Shown one piece after another: positions 17,704-26,850 of a DNA stretch of 64,000 bases. The stretch is taken from positions 1 to 64,000 of the forward strand of contig JABURR010000046.1 of the NCBI GenBank assembly GCA_014762635.1, read 5' to 3'. The notes under the pieces are model-generated. The model saw only the letters and a list, made by a program, of their open reading frames with translations. It had not been told where the DNA came from and searched no databases. The stretch's first letter is position 1. Each line of letters opens with the position of its first letter. The stretch comes from Paracoccaceae bacterium (GTDB lineage: Bacteria; Pseudomonadota; Alphaproteobacteria; Rhodobacterales; Rhodobacteraceae). A program made the position numbers and the translations under genes.

Positions 17704-17793
17704 AGGATTAATTCGTCAAAGTCTGGAATTATAAATGCTGTAAAGTATACAATACTCGCACCTATGTGAATATTTGAGCGCATTTCAAACGGA

Positions 17794-17821
17794 TTGACAG
17801 GCGCTAACATTTCGCTACCCT
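17794..17821 (+). promoter_or_regulatory. aglE promoter
   Basis: A consensus TTGACA (17794-17799) is followed after 16 bases by TACCCT (17816-17821). The spacer contains the half operator GCGCTAAC, and the full operator at 17830-17843 lies just downstream, positions well suited to steric repression. Confidence 0.6.
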
Positions 17822-17829
17822 CCCGCCAT

Positions 17830-17843
17830 CCAAAGCGCTTTGA
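17830..17843. promoter_or_regulatory. LacI-type operator CCAAAGCGCTTTGA in the aglE leader
   Basis: Thirteen of 14 positions match the palindrome at 17668-17681. It lies immediately after the aglE -10 element and 75 bp before the ATG. Confidence 0.7.
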
Positions 17844-17917
17844 GGCGATTCTTCTTGCGTATGGAAATGCTTTCAAAGGGTGCCGTTTGGGCACTGACAA
17901 GATCTTGGGAGGACCTT

Positions 17918-19279
17918 ATGAAAAAGACGCTTTTCGCCGGTGTCGGCGGTCTGGCACTGTCCGCCGGCATGGCAACCGCAGGCGGTCACCTGATGTTCAA
18001 CCCCGGTGAAGGGGAGTTCAATTGGGCCAGTTTCGAAGATTTCGCGGCCAACAATGATTACAGCGGCCAGCAGATCACCGTGTTTGGCCCGTGGCTTGGC
18101 CCGGACCAGGAGGCGGTTGAAAAGGTGTTGGCCTATTTCGCCGCCGCCACGGGCGCCGATGTGCGCTACACCGGGTCGGACAGCTTTGAGCAGCAGATCA
18201 TGGTCGATGCCGAGGCCGGGTCTGCCCCGAACGTGGCAGTGTTCCCGCAGCCTGGTCTTGCCGCAGACCTTGCAGCACGTGGTTTCCTGACGCCGCTGGG
18301 GGAAGACACGGCCTCCTGGATGGCCGCAAACTACGCCGCCGGTCAGTCCTGGGTCGATCTCGGGACCTACAAGGATGAGAGCGGCAACAGCCAGTTCTTC
18401 GGGTTTGCCTATAAGGCCGACGTGAAATCGCTGGTCTGGTACGTGCCCGAGAACTTCGAGGATGCCGGGTACGAAGTTCCGGAAACCATGGAGGAGCTGA
18501 AGGCGCTGACCGACCAGATGGTCGCGGATGGCGAAACGCCGTGGTGCATCGGCCTTGGCTCTGGCGGTGCAACGGGCTGGCCCGCGACCGACTGGGTCGA
18601 GGACCTGCTGCTGCGCACGCAACCGCCTGCGGTCTATGATGGCTGGGTCACCAACGAGATTCCGTTCACCGACCCGCGTATCGTCGCCGCCATCGACGAG
18701 TTCGGATATTTCGCGCGCAACGACGACTACGTTGCGGGTGGCGCGGGGGCCGTGGCCTCCACAGACTTCCGTGACAGCCCCAAGGGCCTCTTCTCGTCAC
18801 CGCCGCAGTGCTACATGCACCGCCAGGCCTCGTTCATCCCGGCCTTCTTCCCGGAAGGCACCGAAGTGGGTCTGGATGCGGATTTCTTCTACTTCCCCGC
18901 CTATGCCGAGAAGGACCTGGGCTCGCCGGTGCTGGGCGCCGGGACGCTTTGGGCCATCACCAACGATGCGCCGGTTGCCCATGGCCTGATCGACTTCATG
19001 CAGACGCCGATCGCGCATGAGCTTTGGATGGCGCAGGAAGGCGGCGGTTTCCTCACGCCCTACACCGGCGCGAACGCGGATGTCTACGTGACCGACGTGC
19101 GCCGCGCGCTGGGTGAGGTGCTGACCAACGCGACCACCTTCCGCTTCGACGGGTCCGACCTGATGCCGGGCGGCGTCGGCGCCGGATCGTTCTGGACCGG
19201 CATGGTCGATTATGCAGGCGGCAAGCCCGCGGCCGATGTGGCGGCGGAAATCCAGTCGTCCTGGGACTCGCTGAAGTAA
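17918..19279 (+). CDS. aglE: alpha-glucoside ABC transporter substrate-binding protein
   Basis: Periplasmic binding protein of 453 residues. The ATG at 17918 was chosen because it starts a clean signal peptide (MKKTLFAGVGGLALSAGMAT, cleavage near ATA) behind GGGAGG; an in-frame ATG at 17840 would add 26 residues inside the operator. The mature part (ITVFGPWLG, FEQQIMVDAEAGSAPNVAVF, GWPATDW) matches AglE-type sugar-binding proteins. It is the first gene of aglEFGAK, and a stem-loop follows it, probably allowing higher expression than the permeases. Confidence 0.92.
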   Translation: MKKTLFAGVGGLALSAGMATAGGHLMFNPGEGEFNWASFEDFAANNDYSGQQITVFGPWLGPDQEAVEKVLAYFAAATGADVRYTGSDSFEQQIMVDAEAGSAPNVAVFPQPGLAADLAARGFLTPLGEDTASWMAANYAAGQSWVDLGTYKDESGNSQFFGFAYKADVKSLVWYVPENFEDAGYEVPETMEELKALTDQMVADGETPWCIGLGSGGATGWPATDWVEDLLLRTQPPAVYDGWVTNEIPFTDPRIVAAIDEFGYFARNDDYVAGGAGAVASTDFRDSPKGLFSSPPQCYMHRQASFIPAFFPEGTEVGLDADFFYFPAYAEKDLGSPVLGAGTLWAITNDAPVAHGLIDFMQTPIAHELWMAQEGGGFLTPYTGANADVYVTDVRRALGEVLTNATTFRFDGSDLMPGGVGAGSFWTGMVDYAGGKPAADVAAEIQSSWDSLK

Positions 19280-19304
19280 GCGCGCCCGCGCATCAACGAA
19301 AAAC

Positions 19305-19334
19305 GGAAGATCCCGGCCCGGGCCGGGGTTTTCC
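19305..19334 (+). terminator. intercistronic stem-loop between aglE and aglF
   Basis: CCCGGCC (19312-19318) pairs with GGCCGGG (19321-19327), and GGAA (19305-19308) with TTCC (19331-19334) outside a short internal mismatch. TTTTCC follows. It lies 26 bp after aglE and probably limits read-through into aglF. Confidence 0.6.
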
Positions 19335-19373
19335 ACAACAGAGCCAGACACTGGCCAATCGCGGGAGGGGATC

Positions 19374-20606
19374 ATGAATCCGGCCATTCAGGGTTTGCTG
19401 ACGATCATCATCGGTGTCGGTGGATGCGTCGCCTATTTCTTCTTTTCCAACCAGTTTCTGGACAAGGTGCTGTTCCCGGCCAAGGGGCCGAACGCCGGGC
19501 GAAATATCAACCGCGCGAACCAGATCCGGCCGTGGCTGTTCCTGTTTCCGGCGATTTTCGCGCTTGGGCTTTACCTTGCCTACCCGGTGATCGAGACGCT
19601 GCGGCTGTCCTTCACCGATCGCGATCAGGGCGGCGCATTCGTGGGTTTTGCCAATTACAGCCAGATGTTCAGCGAACAGAAGTTCTGGGAAGCGATGCGC
19701 AACAACATGCTCTGGCTGATCGTGGTGCCAGCGGCCTCGACCGCCTTCGGCCTTCTGGCGGCGCAGCTGACCGACCGGATCGGGTGGGGGAATATCGCGA
19801 AGTCGATCATCTTCATGCCCATGGCGATTTCCTTCGTGGGCGCCTCGGTCATCTTCAAGCTGGTCTATGACACGCGGCCCGTGGACCAGGACCAGATCGG
19901 CATTCTGAACGCGGTCTGGCTGCAGTTTGACGGCGGGGCGGGATCATTCCTGTTCCTGAAGCTCATGCCGGCGATCATGGTGGCGGGCTTCGGTGCGATG
20001 GTGGCCTACGTCGGCTACCTGGTGCTGTTGCCCTTCTTCAAGGGCGGCCGGGCAGGGGGCGCATGGCTGGTGGCCGGGCGGGTCCTCGCGGGGGTTCTGG
20101 CGGCATGGATCGTGTTCCTGTCGCTGCGCTCTGTGGTCAATATCTTCGGGGCGGACCTGCCCTATGGAGAGCCGGAGACCTGGCTGACGCTGCCTTTCTA
20201 CAACAACTTTTTCCTGATGGTCGTGCTGATCTGGATCCAGACCGGCTTTGCCATGGTGATCCTGTCGGCGGCGCTCAGGGGCATCCCGGAAGAGACCATC
20301 GAGGCCGCCATCGTGGACGGAGCCAACCCGTTCCAGGTGTTCTTCCAGATCAAGATTCCGCAGATCATGGGCACCATCGTGGTGGTCTGGACGACGATCA
20401 CGCTGGTCGTGCTGAAGATCTTCGACATCGTCTTCGCCATGACCAACGGCCAGTGGGAGACGCAGGTCCTGGCCAACTACATGTTCGACAAGCTGTTCCG
20501 CGCCAGCGACTGGGGTGTCGGCTCGGCCGCGGCGATCATCATCATGGTCCTCGTGTCACCGATCCTGATCTGGAACGTCTACAACGCCCGCAAAGAAATG
20601 CGCTGA
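19374..20606 (+). CDS. aglF: alpha-glucoside ABC transporter permease
   Basis: Inner-membrane permease, MalF-like, 410 residues. An N-terminal membrane segment (residues ~7-25) is followed by a short cytoplasmic stretch and the main transmembrane domain; the ATPase-contact loop EAAIVDGANPFQVFFQIKIP lies near residue 310. GGGAGGGG precedes the ATG. It is followed 13 bp later by aglG. Confidence 0.92.
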   Translation: MNPAIQGLLTIIIGVGGCVAYFFFSNQFLDKVLFPAKGPNAGRNINRANQIRPWLFLFPAIFALGLYLAYPVIETLRLSFTDRDQGGAFVGFANYSQMFSEQKFWEAMRNNMLWLIVVPAASTAFGLLAAQLTDRIGWGNIAKSIIFMPMAISFVGASVIFKLVYDTRPVDQDQIGILNAVWLQFDGGAGSFLFLKLMPAIMVAGFGAMVAYVGYLVLLPFFKGGRAGGAWLVAGRVLAGVLAAWIVFLSLRSVVNIFGADLPYGEPETWLTLPFYNNFFLMVVLIWIQTGFAMVILSAALRGIPEETIEAAIVDGANPFQVFFQIKIPQIMGTIVVVWTTITLVVLKIFDIVFAMTNGQWETQVLANYMFDKLFRASDWGVGSAAAIIIMVLVSPILIWNVYNARKEMR

Positions 20607-20619
20607 GGGAGTCAGAGAA

Positions 20620-21777
20620 ATGGACAATATCGCAGGGACCAAGTCCTCTCTCACATGGGCGGTGCATATCTCGGTCGCGCTTCTCGTTTGCCTGTGGCTG
20701 TTTCCCACGGTCGGGCTGTTCGTGTCGTCCTTCCGGACGGCGGATCAGATCTCGGCCTCGGGCTGGTGGAAATCGCTCTTCCCGTCCGAGCAGAACCTGG
20801 TTCTGCGGACCAAGGCGCCGGGCGAGCAGGTGCAGGAGGGGGAGCTGTTCGTCATCGAGGGCAATCTCTTTGCCGACAATGACGAGAATACCGCAGCGAC
20901 GATTTCGGTCTGGGGAACGTCCTCGCGTGCGATCGCGGATTACACGGCCGGGGATGAGGCCGACATGGGCGATGATGGCCGGATTACCGTGCAGCCCAAT
21001 GGCGACTATCGTCTTGTGAACGATGTGGAATTTTCGGGGCGTCGGGGGGAGCGGGTCTTTGTGACCGCAGAAACGCCACCGGCCTTTACGCTGGATAATT
21101 ATCAGCAGGTGCTGCTGAGCGGGAACTCGACCGACAGCATGGCCAAGGCGTTCTTCAACACGCTGACCGTGACGATACCGGCGACGATCATTCCGATCGT
21201 GGTGGCGGCTTTTGCAGCCTATGCGCTGGCGTGGATGGATTTCCCCGGGCGGGCGTTGCTGATCGCCTGCGTGGTGGGATTGCTGGTGGTTCCACTACAA
21301 TTGGCGCTGATCCCGCTTTTGCGCCTGCACCTGGGGATCGGCATCGGCAAGGGCTACCTGGGGGTGTGGCTGGCGCATACAGGGTTCGGGTTGCCACTCG
21401 CGATTTACCTGTTGCGCAACTACATGGTCGGCCTGCCGCGCGACATCATCGAGAACGCCAAGGTCGACGGGGCCACGGATTTCCAGATCTTCACCAAGAT
21501 CATCCTGCCGCTGAGCTTCCCGGCGCTGGCCTCCTTCGCGATCTTCCAGTTTCTCTGGACCTGGAACGACCTGCTGGTGGCCAAGGTCTTCCTGATCGAC
21601 GCAACCGGCGAGACCACGGTGATGACCAACCAGATCGTGGAGCTTCTGGGCACACGCGGCGGCAACTGGGAGATCCTGGCCACCGCGGCCTTCGTCTCGA
21701 TCGCGGTGCCGCTGGTCGTGTTCTTCGCGATGCAAAGATACCTCGTGCGCGGCCTGCTGGCCGGCTCGGTCAAGTAA
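20620..21777 (+). CDS. aglG: alpha-glucoside ABC transporter permease with periplasmic insert
   Basis: MalG-like inner-membrane permease of 385 residues. After the first membrane segment (residues ~14-34) comes a hydrophilic, acidic stretch of about 110 residues (roughly 45-150) before the remaining membrane segments; ordinary MalG proteins are about 90 residues shorter. The EAA-type loop ENAKVDGATDFQIFTKIILP lies near residue 285. The insert is expected to face the periplasm and may contact AglE. Confidence 0.92.
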   Translation: MDNIAGTKSSLTWAVHISVALLVCLWLFPTVGLFVSSFRTADQISASGWWKSLFPSEQNLVLRTKAPGEQVQEGELFVIEGNLFADNDENTAATISVWGTSSRAIADYTAGDEADMGDDGRITVQPNGDYRLVNDVEFSGRRGERVFVTAETPPAFTLDNYQQVLLSGNSTDSMAKAFFNTLTVTIPATIIPIVVAAFAAYALAWMDFPGRALLIACVVGLLVVPLQLALIPLLRLHLGIGIGKGYLGVWLAHTGFGLPLAIYLLRNYMVGLPRDIIENAKVDGATDFQIFTKIILPLSFPALASFAIFQFLWTWNDLLVAKVFLIDATGETTVMTNQIVELLGTRGGNWEILATAAFVSIAVPLVVFFAMQRYLVRGLLAGSVK

Positions 21778-21799
21778 CCCCAAAGGATCAGGAACGAAG

Positions 21800-23470
21800 A
21801 TGTTCGCATCTGAATCGATCGAACGGCATCAGGCCCTTCACGTGGACCCGGACTGGTGGCGCGGGGCGGTGATCTACCAAGTCTACCCGCGGTCCTTCCA
21901 GGACAGCAACGGTGACGGGGTGGGCGACCTCTCGGGCATCATCCACCGAATGGATCACCTTGCCGCGCTTGGGGTGGACGCGATCTGGATTTCGCCCTTC
22001 TTCCGCTCGCCCATGCTGGATTTCGGCTATGACGTGTCGGATTACCGCGATGTGGATCCCCTGTTCGGGTCGCTGGGCGATTTCGACGCGCTGATCCAGC
22101 GCGCCCATGACCGGGGTATCCGGGTCGTGATCGACCTGGTGATGAGCCATACGTCTTCGAGCCACCCCTGGTTCAAGGAAAGCCGGTCGAGCCGCGACAA
22201 TCCCAAGGCCGACTGGTACGTCTGGGCCAACGCCAAGCCGGACGGCTCGCCGCCCAATAACTGGCTGTCGATCTTCGGCGGCCCGGCGTGGGAGTGGGAT
22301 GGCGAGCGGATGCAGTATTACCTGCATAACTTCCTCGCCGATCAGCCCGACCTGAACTTTCATTGCGACGAAGTGCGGAATGAACTTCTGGACGTTGCGC
22401 GTTATTGGCTGGAACGCGGTGTGGACGGGTTCCGCCTTGATACGGTGAACTTCTACGTTCACGACAAGCAACTTCGCGACAACCCGCCACTGCCGCCTGA
22501 AGAGCAGAACGATTCAACCGCGCCGTCGATCAACCCTTATAATTTTCAAGATCACCTCTACGACAAGACCCAGCCCGAGAACCTGGAATTCCTGAAGCGC
22601 CTGCGCAAGCTAATGGACGAGTTTCCGGGCATCACCTCGGTTGGCGAGGTGGGCGAAAGCCAGCGCGGGATGCAGGTGCAGGCGCAATACACGCTCGGCG
22701 ATGACCATCTGCACATGTGCTATGGCTTCGACTTCCTGTCGAATGCCTTTCCGACGCCCGAGCGCATCGCCGAGGTCATGGAGCGGTTCAACCGCGAAGC
22801 ACCCGATAGCTGGGCCTGTTGGGCGTTTTCGAACCATGACGTTGTGCGCCATGCCTCGCGCTGGAATCTCTCGGATGCGGCGCAACGGGCCTATGCCGGC
22901 GTGCTGATCTCGCTTCGGGGGGCCGTCTGCCTTTACCAGGGTGAGGAGCTTGGCCTGACCGAGGCCTACGTCCCTTACGAGGAGTTGCAGGACCCCTATG
23001 GCAAGCGCTTCTGGCCCAAGTTCAAGGGCCGCGACGGGTGCCGCACGCCGATCCCCTGGGTGGGGGACAGCTCCAACGGGGGGTTCACGGATGCCAAACC
23101 TTGGCTTCCGATGGCGGTGGAGCATCTGGAGAAGGCGGTCTCGCACCAGGACCATGATGACGGGTCCATGCTGGCCTTCTATCGGAGCATGATCGCGCTG
23201 CGCAAAGCCCACCTGCCGCTGCAAAAGGGCAGCTTCGAGGCCGTCGAACGCGGGCCGAAGGTTCTGTCGTTCATCCGTGAACACGAGGGAGCGCAGGTCT
23301 TTTGCGCCTTCAACCTGTCGGATGAGGAACAGGCGCTGACCTTGCCCGCGGGCGATTGGTTCCGCGACCGCGGCGCGCCTTTCACTGTGAAGGAAACCGG
23401 CGACGGCTATGTCCTGCCGCCCTGGCAAGCCCTTTTCGGCCTCGCGAACACGGCCGCACAAGAAACATAA
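21800..23470 (+). CDS. aglA: alpha-glucosidase, glycoside hydrolase family 13
   Basis: Cytosolic exo-alpha-glucosidase of 556 residues with no signal peptide, so it acts on imported disaccharides. GH13 motifs are in order: DLVMSHTS (region I), GFRLDTVNF with nucleophile Asp214, GEVGE with acid/base Glu283, and FSNHDVVR with Asp347. QDSNGDGVGDL near the start is typical of the oligo-1,6-glucosidase/alpha-glucosidase subgroup. It starts 22 bp after aglG. Linkage preference (sucrose, trehalose, maltose) cannot be fixed from these motifs. Confidence 0.93.
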   Translation: MFASESIERHQALHVDPDWWRGAVIYQVYPRSFQDSNGDGVGDLSGIIHRMDHLAALGVDAIWISPFFRSPMLDFGYDVSDYRDVDPLFGSLGDFDALIQRAHDRGIRVVIDLVMSHTSSSHPWFKESRSSRDNPKADWYVWANAKPDGSPPNNWLSIFGGPAWEWDGERMQYYLHNFLADQPDLNFHCDEVRNELLDVARYWLERGVDGFRLDTVNFYVHDKQLRDNPPLPPEEQNDSTAPSINPYNFQDHLYDKTQPENLEFLKRLRKLMDEFPGITSVGEVGESQRGMQVQAQYTLGDDHLHMCYGFDFLSNAFPTPERIAEVMERFNREAPDSWACWAFSNHDVVRHASRWNLSDAAQRAYAGVLISLRGAVCLYQGEELGLTEAYVPYEELQDPYGKRFWPKFKGRDGCRTPIPWVGDSSNGGFTDAKPWLPMAVEHLEKAVSHQDHDDGSMLAFYRSMIALRKAHLPLQKGSFEAVERGPKVLSFIREHEGAQVFCAFNLSDEEQALTLPAGDWFRDRGAPFTVKETGDGYVLPPWQALFGLANTAAQET

Positions 23471-23483
23471 CGGGAGGGATCAC

Positions 23484-24572
23484 ATGGCCGACCTGAAATT
23501 GACCGATGTCCAGAAAGTCTACGGTGGCTCCGTGGAGGTTCTGAAAGACATCAACCTCGACATCACCAAGGGCGAGTTGATCGTTTTCGTCGGGCCATCG
23601 GGCTGCGGGAAATCGACCCTTCTGCGGATGATCGCGGGGCTCGAGAAAATCTCGGGCGGGACGCTGGAAATCGACGGGCAGGTGGTGAACGATATCCCCC
23701 CGGCGCAGCGCGGCATCGCCATGGTGTTTCAATCCTACGCGCTCTACCCGCACATGACCGTCCGCGACAACATGGCCTTCGCGCTGAAGATCGCCAAGAA
23801 AAGCCCGGAGGAGATCGACAAGGCCATCGCCAAGGCCGCGAAGATCCTGCAGCTTCAACCCTATCTGGACCGTCTGCCCAAGGCGCTTTCGGGTGGTCAG
23901 CGGCAACGCGTGGCCATCGGGCGCTCGATCGTGCGCGATCCCAAGGTCTATCTCTTCGACGAACCGCTCTCGAACCTCGACGCGGCGCTGCGCGTGGCGA
24001 CCCGGATTGAGATCGCCCAGTTGAAAGAGGCGATGCCCAACTCCACGATGATTTACGTGACCCACGATCAGGTCGAAGCGATGACTCTGGCCAGCCGGAT
24101 CGTGGTGCTTGCCAACAAGGGGATCAGTCAGGTCGGCACCCCGTTGGACCTCTACGAGAGGCCCGAGAACGAGTTCGTGGCGCAATTCATCGGCTCGCCT
24201 GCAATGAACCTTTTGCCGGGCGAGATCACGGGCACCGGCAAGGAGACCACGATCAAGCTCGAAACCGGCGGGACTGCGGTCTCCTCGGTGCCAACCGATG
24301 ATGGGGACAAGGGACTGAAGGTGAATATCGGTGTCCGTCCAGAGGATCTGGTTCCGGCGGATGGGACGTTCATCTATTCGGGGTCGGTCGATTTCCTCGA
24401 GGCTCTTGGCGAGGTCACGCTGCTTTACCTGGAAAAGCAGGAAGGTCACGATCAGGTCCTGGCGAAACTCCCGGGTATTCATGCCGAATTGCGCGGGAGC
24501 GAGGTGAAACTCACCGCCGATCCGTCGAAGGTTCATATTTTCCACAATGGGAAATCACTTCTGTATCGGTAA
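23484..24572 (+). CDS. aglK: alpha-glucoside ABC transporter ATP-binding protein
   Basis: MalK/UgpC-type ATPase of 362 residues. Walker A is GPSGCGKST, the signature LSGGQRQRV, Walker B VYLFDEPLSNLD, with the switch histidine in VTHDQVEAMT. A C-terminal regulatory OB-type region follows (residues ~235-362). The ATG at 23484 follows GGGAGG; an earlier in-frame ATG lies within aglA and is not credible. It is the last gene of the operon. Confidence 0.93.
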   Translation: MADLKLTDVQKVYGGSVEVLKDINLDITKGELIVFVGPSGCGKSTLLRMIAGLEKISGGTLEIDGQVVNDIPPAQRGIAMVFQSYALYPHMTVRDNMAFALKIAKKSPEEIDKAIAKAAKILQLQPYLDRLPKALSGGQRQRVAIGRSIVRDPKVYLFDEPLSNLDAALRVATRIEIAQLKEAMPNSTMIYVTHDQVEAMTLASRIVVLANKGISQVGTPLDLYERPENEFVAQFIGSPAMNLLPGEITGTGKETTIKLETGGTAVSSVPTDDGDKGLKVNIGVRPEDLVPADGTFIYSGSVDFLEALGEVTLLYLEKQEGHDQVLAKLPGIHAELRGSEVKLTADPSKVHIFHNGKSLLYR

Positions 24573-24595
24573 GCCCCTCCCAGCTTGCCGTGATC

Positions 24596-24625
24596 GGCCC
24601 CGGCAGCCGCCGGGGCCTCTTTTTT
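24596..24625 (+). terminator. rho-independent terminator of aglEFGAK
   Basis: GGCCCCGGC (24596-24604) pairs with GCCGGGGCC (24609-24617) around AGCC and is followed by TCTTTTTT. Confidence 0.93.
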
Positions 24626-24642
24626 GCGCTGCGAATGGAAAA

Positions 24643-24671
24643 GGCCGGCGCCCCTGTAGGAAACGCCGGCC
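24643..24671 (-). terminator. terminator of the TRAP transporter genes
   Basis: GGCCGGCG (24643-24650) and CGCCGGCC (24664-24671) form an 8-bp stem with a 13-base loop. On the minus strand the stem is followed by TTTTCC. It lies 21 bp beyond the dctM stop. Confidence 0.75.
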
Positions 24672-24691
24672 TCTATTGTCGTCGAACCCTA

Positions 24692-26092
24692 TCAATCCAG
24701 GCTTGGTAGCCAGAGCACGATCCAGGGGAAGGCCACCAGCGTGGCGATGGTGATGGCGTCGGCGATGAAGAAGGGCGTGACGCCCTTGAACACGTCCTGC
24801 ACCGAGATGTCGTCACGGACACCGGCCACCACGAAGCAGTTCAGGCCGATGGGTGGCGTGATCAGGCAGAACTCCGCCATCTTCACCACCAGGATCCCGA
24901 ACCAGATCGCACACATCGGACCCGACATGCCGAACGCCGAGTCCTCGGCCGAGACGAACTCGCCACCATTGAGCGCCATCACCGCCGGGTAGACCACCGG
25001 CAGGGTGAGAAGCAGCATCCCGATGGCGTCCATGAACATGCCGAGGATTGCATAGGCCAGCAGGATCATGACCAGCGTCAGCATCGGGGATTGTTCCAAC
25101 CCGGAGATCCAGTCCGAGAACGCTCCGGGCAGGTCGGCAAAGCCAAGGAAGCGAACATAGATCAGAACACCCCAGATGATGGTGAAGATCATCACCGTCA
25201 GCTTGGCGGTCTCGATCAGTGCCTCGCGCAGCTCGCTCCAGCGCATCCCGTGCCAGAGCGCCATGCAGAACACGATGAACGCGCCGACGGCCCCGCCCTC
25301 GGTGGGCGTGCCCCAGGCGTCTCCGCCGAAGGGGTTGTAGACGAAGAAGATGATGATCACGACGACCAGTACGATCGGCATTGCCGGCGGTAGCGAGACG
25401 AAACGCTCACGCCAGGTGAAACCGCCGACCGGCGGACCGAAACCCTTGATCGTCAGGGCAAGACCGACGATCAGAACAGCGTAGATCAATGCCGACACCA
25501 CGCCCGGGATGAACCCCGCCAGCAGCAGTTTACCCACGTTCTGCTCCACGATGATCGCGTAGATCACGAGGATCGCCGAGGGCGGGATCAGCGAGGCGAG
25601 CGTACCACCTGCCGCGACCACACCGGCCGCGAAGCGCTTGTCGTAGCCAACCTTGAGCATCTCGGGGATGGCGATCCGTGCAAAAACGGCCGCCGTCGCC
25701 ACCGAGGCGCCGGAAACCGCTGCGAAACCGGCGGTCGCGAACACGGTCGAGACGGCCAAACCGCCGGGCAGCCAGCCGACCCACCGCTTGGCGGCTTCAA
25801 AAAGCGCCTTGGTCAGGCCCGCGTAATAGGCGAGATAGCCGATCAGGATGAAGGTCGGGATGAGGCTCAGCGCCTGGTTGGCGACCTTGGAATGTGGAAC
25901 CTGCCCCGCGGTTTTCACCGCGACGGTCAGGGCCCAGAAGAATTCGTCTCCGGCATAGCCTTTCTTGGACCAGAAGATCCAGATCAGGCCGACCACACCG
26001 GCAATGGCTGCGGCGAAGGCCACGCGCATGCCCAGCACGACCATGACAAGCAGGAAGCCCGAGACAACGAGACCGATATCAATGGAATCCAT
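24692..26092 (-). CDS. dctM: TRAP transporter large permease
   Basis: Inner-membrane protein of 466 residues with about 12 hydrophobic segments. GGTLASLIPPSAILVIYA (residues near 165-180) and ITPPIGLNCFVV near the end are the paired TRAP large-subunit motifs. The gene overlaps the stop of the small permease gene by one base. Transport is driven by an ion gradient, with DctP delivering the ligand. The ligand is not evident; the aldolase transcribed divergently suggests a sugar acid or hydroxy-oxo acid. Confidence 0.9.
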   Translation of the reverse strand: MDSIDIGLVVSGFLLVMVVLGMRVAFAAAIAGVVGLIWIFWSKKGYAGDEFFWALTVAVKTAGQVPHSKVANQALSLIPTFILIGYLAYYAGLTKALFEAAKRWVGWLPGGLAVSTVFATAGFAAVSGASVATAAVFARIAIPEMLKVGYDKRFAAGVVAAGGTLASLIPPSAILVIYAIIVEQNVGKLLLAGFIPGVVSALIYAVLIVGLALTIKGFGPPVGGFTWRERFVSLPPAMPIVLVVVIIIFFVYNPFGGDAWGTPTEGGAVGAFIVFCMALWHGMRWSELREALIETAKLTVMIFTIIWGVLIYVRFLGFADLPGAFSDWISGLEQSPMLTLVMILLAYAILGMFMDAIGMLLLTLPVVYPAVMALNGGEFVSAEDSAFGMSGPMCAIWFGILVVKMAEFCLITPPIGLNCFVVAGVRDDISVQDVFKGVTPFFIADAITIATLVAFPWIVLWLPSLD

Positions 26093-26739
26093 CAGGTTGT
26101 TTCCTCTTCATCGTCGTGACCCTGCATCAGGCGGGCTTCTTCGGCGGCCTGTGCCGCCGCGGAGATGACCAGCGGCACCGCAACGGGTTCGCTCAGGCCC
26201 AATACGAACGCGCGTCCGTAGCCCCAAAGCTGAAGCATTGTGCGCAGGCAGAGGACCGAGAAGGCAATTGGCGCAAGAATTTTCGCTGGCCAGATCGGCA
26301 GGGCGATGTCGATGGTGCTGTCGCGGCTGAAAAGCGGTGCGCTCCAATCGAAACTGCGCTCGAAATGGGCCCAGCTGCCCCAGACAAGCAGCATCATCAA
26401 TATCAGTGTCGCGAATGCCGTCACGAATTCCGCGGCCCAAAGCGGGCGCCCGTTCAACTGGCCGATCACGATATCCATCCGTATATGGGTGCCATCGCGT
26501 GCAGCGAAGGAAACACCCATGAATGCGATGAGAGGCATCGCCTGCTCGATCCAGTCCACGTAGCCGGGCAGGGGAGCATTGAAGAAGTTTCGGCCGCTTA
26601 CCGAAACGACGGCAAGAACCATGAGCATGAATACGGCGATCCCGCTGATGAGGGCGAGAAATCGTTCGATCCTGGCTAATTTCTGATCAAGGACACTCAG
26701 TTTTGAGTTGTCCTCTAGAACTCTGGCGCCTCCGGCCAT
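26092..26739 (-). CDS. dctQ: TRAP transporter small permease
   Basis: 215 residues with four hydrophobic segments; the loop containing DGTHIRMDIV between the second and third segments is the DctQ signature. An unusual ~20-residue N-terminal and ~35-residue acidic C-terminal tail (DDEEETT end) extend beyond the four-helix core. The stop overlaps the dctM start by one base. The start follows GAGGACC. Confidence 0.88.
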   Translation of the reverse strand: MAGGARVLEDNSKLSVLDQKLARIERFLALISGIAVFMLMVLAVVSVSGRNFFNAPLPGYVDWIEQAMPLIAFMGVSFAARDGTHIRMDIVIGQLNGRPLWAAEFVTAFATLILMMLLVWGSWAHFERSFDWSAPLFSRDSTIDIALPIWPAKILAPIAFSVLCLRTMLQLWGYGRAFVLGLSEPVAVPLVISAAAQAAEEARLMQGHDDEEETT

Positions 26740-26815
26740 GGCCTTTGGTCCTCTTGTTGATTTCCGTCACTGACCGTTTGCGGCGGATCTCGATCGCCGC
26801 GTGGCACATGTGAAA

Positions 26816-26843
26816 GACCGCGCGGCATTCAGGCCGCGCGGTC
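26816..26843 (-). terminator. stem-loop between dctP and dctQ
   Basis: GACCGCGCGGC (26816-26826) pairs perfectly with GCCGCGCGGTC (26833-26843). On the minus strand it follows the dctP stop by 7 bp and is followed by TTTCAC. It probably lowers expression of the permease genes relative to the binding protein. Confidence 0.7.
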
Positions 26844-26850
26844 GAAGCTC

